A stretch of 6,664 bases of DNA, taken from NCBI GenBank assembly GCA_051003695.1, contig JBPCLB010000224.1, forward strand, positions 1 to 6,664, read 5' to 3'. This stretch comes from Gaiella sp051003695 (GTDB taxonomy: Bacteria > Actinomycetota > Thermoleophilia > Gaiellales > Gaiellaceae). The position numbers were made by a program, and so were the translations under genes. The notes under the pieces were generated by a model. The model was not told where the DNA came from. It made no database searches and saw nothing but the letters and a program-made list of their open reading frames with translations. Every line of letters begins with the position of its first letter. Positions within the stretch are counted from its first letter, which is position 1. Positions 4,201 to 6,664 of the stretch are shown here, piece after piece.

Positions 4201-6664
4201 CGCCATGGAGCCGCTCGGGGTCGGCCGCGTCGAGCCACGGGAGCTCGAGCTCGAGATGCGCACGAGCTTCCGCGACTACGCGATGTCGGTGATCGTCAGC
4301 CGGGCGCTGCCCGACGCGCGTGACGGGCTGAAGCCGGTGCACCGCCGCGTGCTCTGGGGGATGCACGACGCGGGGATGCAGCCGAACCGGCCGTACAAGA
4401 AGTCCGCGTCGATCGTCGGCGACGTGATGGGCCGGTATCACCCGCACGGCGATCAGCCGATCTACGACACGATCGCGCGGATGGCGCAGTCGTTCTCGCT
4501 GCGCTATCCCCTCGTCGACGGGCAAGGCAACTTCGGCTCGATCGACGACGACCCGCCGGCCGCGATGCGCTACACCGAGTGCCGGCTCACGCGGCTCGCG
4601 ACCGAGATGCTCCGCGACATCGACATGGACACGGTCGATTTCGGCCCGAACTACGACGAGTCGCGGAGAGTCCCGACAGTCCTGCCCGCGCGCTTCCCGA
4701 ACCTGCTCGTCAACGGCTCCTCGGGAATCGCCGTGGGCATGGCGACAAACATGCCGCCGCATCACCTGGGAGAGTCGATCGACGCCGTGATCCAGCTGAT
4801 CGACAAGCCGGAGTCGAACGTCGACGACCTGATGAAGCACGTCCGCGGGCCCGACTTCCCGACCGGTGCGATCGTCGTCGGCCGGTCGGGGATCCGCGAC
4901 GCCTATCGCACGGGCCGCGGCCGCATCGTGATGCGCGCCCGCGCGCACATCGAGGAGCTGCGCGGCGGCAAGAACGCGATCGTGGTCACAGAGCTGCCCT
5001 ATGGCGTGAAGAAGGGCGGCGACAGCGGGGTGATCAAGAAGATCGCGGATCTCGTGAACGAGAAGGTGATCACCGAGGTCTCCGACCTCGCGGATCACTC
5101 CGACCGCTCCGGGATGCGGATCCAGATCGAGCTGAAGCGCGACGCGATCCCGCAGGTGGCGCTCAACAAGCTGTTCAAGCACACCGCGCTGCAGACGACG
5201 TTCGGCTACAACGCGGTCGCGCTCACCGACGGGGTACCGCGGACACTCTCGCTCCTCGAGCTGGTGCGGCACTACCTCGACTTCCAGCGCGAGGTCGTCG
5301 CGCGCCGCTCGAAGTACGAGCTACGCCAGGCGGAGCGGCGCGCGCACGTCCTGCGTGGCTACCTGATCGCCCTTGACTCGCTCGACGCGGTGATCGCCTT
5401 GATCCGCGGCTCCGACGACGTCGATCACGCGCGCAGCGGCCTGATCGAGCAGTTCGCCCTCTCGGAGATCCAGGCCCAGGCGATCCTCGACCTGCGGCTC
5501 GCGCGGCTCACGGGTCTCGCACGCAAGGAGATCGAGGACGAGTTCGCCGACTTGCAGGAGCGCATCGCCGAGCTTCGCACGATCCTCGGCGACCCGGCGC
5601 GGATCGACGGCCTGATCCGCGAGGAGCTACTCGAGGTGAAGTCGATCTACGGGCGCACCGACGAGCGCCGCACCGAGATCGTCGCCGGCGAGGACGCGCT
5701 CGAGCTCGAGGACATGATCGCCGAGGAGGACATGGTGATCGCGATCACGCGCTCGGGCTACATCAAGCGCCTGCCCGTGACGACCTACCGCGAGCAGCGA
5801 CGCGGCGGGATCGGGGTGATGGGAATGGACATGAAGGACGACGACTACATCGAGCACCTCTTCGTCGCCTCGACCCACGACTACATCCTCATCTTCACGA
5901 CCGTCGGGAAGGTCTATCGGCTCAAGGTGCACGAGCTGCCGCTCGGCTCCCGCCAGTCGAAGGGCCGCGCGATCGTCAACTTGCTGCCGCTGCGACAGGA
6001 CGAGGCGATCCGGGCGGTGATCGCGACCCGCAACTACGAGGAGTCGAAGTACCTCGTGTTCGCGACGAAGAAGGGCGTGATCAAGAAGACGCCGTTCCTC
6101 GAGTACAACACACCGCTCAAGGCGGACGGGATCATTGCGCTCCGCATGCGCGAGGACGACGAGCTGATCGGGGTGCGGCTGTCCGACGGCGACAACGACA
6201 TCCTGATGGTCTCGCGGATGGGTCAGGCGGTGCGCTTCAACGAGCGCGACGTCCGTTCGATGGGTCGACCGGCGTCAGGGGTCGCCGGAATGAAGCTTCG
6301 CGGCAGTGACGAGGTGATCGAGGTGGACATCGCCTCCGACGACGCCGACCTGCTCGTGGTGACCGAGAACGGTTGGGGCAAGCGCACCCGGGTCTCCGAA
6401 TACCCCGTGAAGGGCCGCGGGACGATGGGCGTCAAGACAGTGCAGCTCGTCGCAGGCAAGGGCAGGCTCGTTGGTGCCCGGATCGTGCGCGACGGCTACC
6501 AGGTGATGCTGATCTCCGACAACGGCACGGTGATCAAGATGGCGACCGACGGGATCAAGCGCTCCGGCCGCTCGACGCAGGGCGTGATCGTGATGCGGCT
6601 CAGGGAAGGCGAGCACGTCTCGACGCTCGCCCCGGTCGTCGGCTCGGACGAGGACACCGACCCG
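4193..6664 (+). CDS. gyrA: DNA gyrase subunit A, missing only its extreme C terminus
   Basis: GyrA cuts and rejoins DNA and wraps it for supercoiling. The frame is open for 824 codons to the right edge; with full-length proteins usually about 800-880 residues, little is missing. The N-terminal domain opens with the conserved SVIVSRALPDARDGLKPVHRRVL. The winged-helix region has R126 and the catalytic Y127 in AAMRYTE (E. coli R121 and Y122). The quinolone-resistance region reads YHPHGDQPIYDT, so E. coli Ser83 corresponds to Q88 and Asp87 to D92. The tower follows (about 160-355), then the long coiled coil and exit gate (about 360-490). The DNA-wrapping pinwheel starts near 513 and has a GyrA-box QRRGGIG at 535-541, with Ile in place of the usual Lys or Arg. 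The last visible residues (SDEDTDP) are acidic, as in many GyrA tails. The GyrA-box supports gyrase rather than topoisomerase IV ParC, as does position next to gyrB. Start ATG 4193 overlaps gyrB; ATG 4205 is an alternative that would remove four residues. Confidence 0.97.
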   Translation, partial: MSDAMEPLGVGRVEPRELELEMRTSFRDYAMSVIVSRALPDARDGLKPVHRRVLWGMHDAGMQPNRPYKKSASIVGDVMGRYHPHGDQPIYDTIARMAQSFSLRYPLVDGQGNFGSIDDDPPAAMRYTECRLTRLATEMLRDIDMDTVDFGPNYDESRRVPTVLPARFPNLLVNGSSGIAVGMATNMPPHHLGESIDAVIQLIDKPESNVDDLMKHVRGPDFPTGAIVVGRSGIRDAYRTGRGRIVMRARAHIEELRGGKNAIVVTELPYGVKKGGDSGVIKKIADLVNEKVITEVSDLADHSDRSGMRIQIELKRDAIPQVALNKLFKHTALQTTFGYNAVALTDGVPRTLSLLELVRHYLDFQREVVARRSKYELRQAERRAHVLRGYLIALDSLDAVIALIRGSDDVDHARSGLIEQFALSEIQAQAILDLRLARLTGLARKEIEDEFADLQERIAELRTILGDPARIDGLIREELLEVKSIYGRTDERRTEIVAGEDALELEDMIAEEDMVIAITRSGYIKRLPVTTYREQRRGGIGVMGMDMKDDDYIEHLFVASTHDYILIFTTVGKVYRLKVHELPLGSRQSKGRAIVNLLPLRQDEAIRAVIATRNYEESKYLVFATKKGVIKKTPFLEYNTPLKADGIIALRMREDDELIGVRLSDGDNDILMVSRMGQAVRFNERDVRSMGRPASGVAGMKLRGSDEVIEVDIASDDADLLVVTENGWGKRTRVSEYPVKGRGTMGVKTVQLVAGKGRLVGARIVRDGYQVMLISDNGTVIKMATDGIKRSGRSTQGVIVMRLREGEHVSTLAPVVGSDEDTDP

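Noticed and set aside
2202..4292. 696-codon + strand open frame overlapping gyrB and gyrA in another frame
   Set aside because: Arg/Gly/Ala-rich shadow of gyrB with no domain; gyrB is conserved along the whole region.
4181..5272. 363-codon minus-strand open frame over gyrA
   Set aside because: Same composition effect; rich in Arg, His, Asp and Val, no family resemblance, entirely within conserved gyrA.

Overview
The window is a compact, high-GC, single-strand block of replication and topology genes, all on the + strand: the 3' end of dnaN (DNA polymerase III sliding clamp), recF (gap-repair ATPase), a small DUF721/DciA-family gene (replicative helicase operator), gyrB and almost all of gyrA (the two DNA gyrase subunits). 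The order dnaN-recF-dciA-gyrB-gyrA is the origin-proximal arrangement known from Actinomycetota such as Mycobacterium. oriC and dnaA would be expected upstream of the left edge. GyrB carries a large insert between the two halves of its TOPRIM region, as in proteobacterial GyrB and unlike Mycobacterium or Streptomyces GyrB. Very high GC, heavy use of GAG/CTC/GTC codons, actinobacterial gene order and this insert together suggest a deep-branching actinobacterium, perhaps class Thermoleophilia. That placement is an inference and was not tested.

Layout: dnaN tail (1-236) overlaps the inferred recF start by 4 bases in a CTGA junction. recF (233-1294) overlaps dciA (1294-1758) by one base in TGATG. 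The only real intergenic gap is 60 bp (1759-1818). It is AT-rich for this region and holds an extended -10-like motif over the dciA stop codon, an 11-bp hairpin followed by a T-rich run, and a strong Shine-Dalgarno sequence. gyrB (1819-4200) overlaps gyrA (4193-6664, open at the right edge) by 8 bases. No stretch over 300 bases lacks a gene.

How the genes fit together: dnaN, recF and dciA appear translationally coupled and supply clamp, gap repair and helicase loading. gyrB and gyrA are coupled to each other and give the A2B2 gyrase that removes positive supercoils ahead of forks. The 60-bp gap is the natural place for separate control of gyrase expression.

I see no mobile element, CRISPR array, RNA gene or defence system, and no wholly new system. 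What merits a second look is local: an apparent CTG start for recF, the gyrB leader with a possible Shine-Dalgarno-masking pairing, the GyrB insert, Gln at the main quinolone-contact position of GyrA, and a GyrA-box with Ile in place of the usual Lys/Arg.
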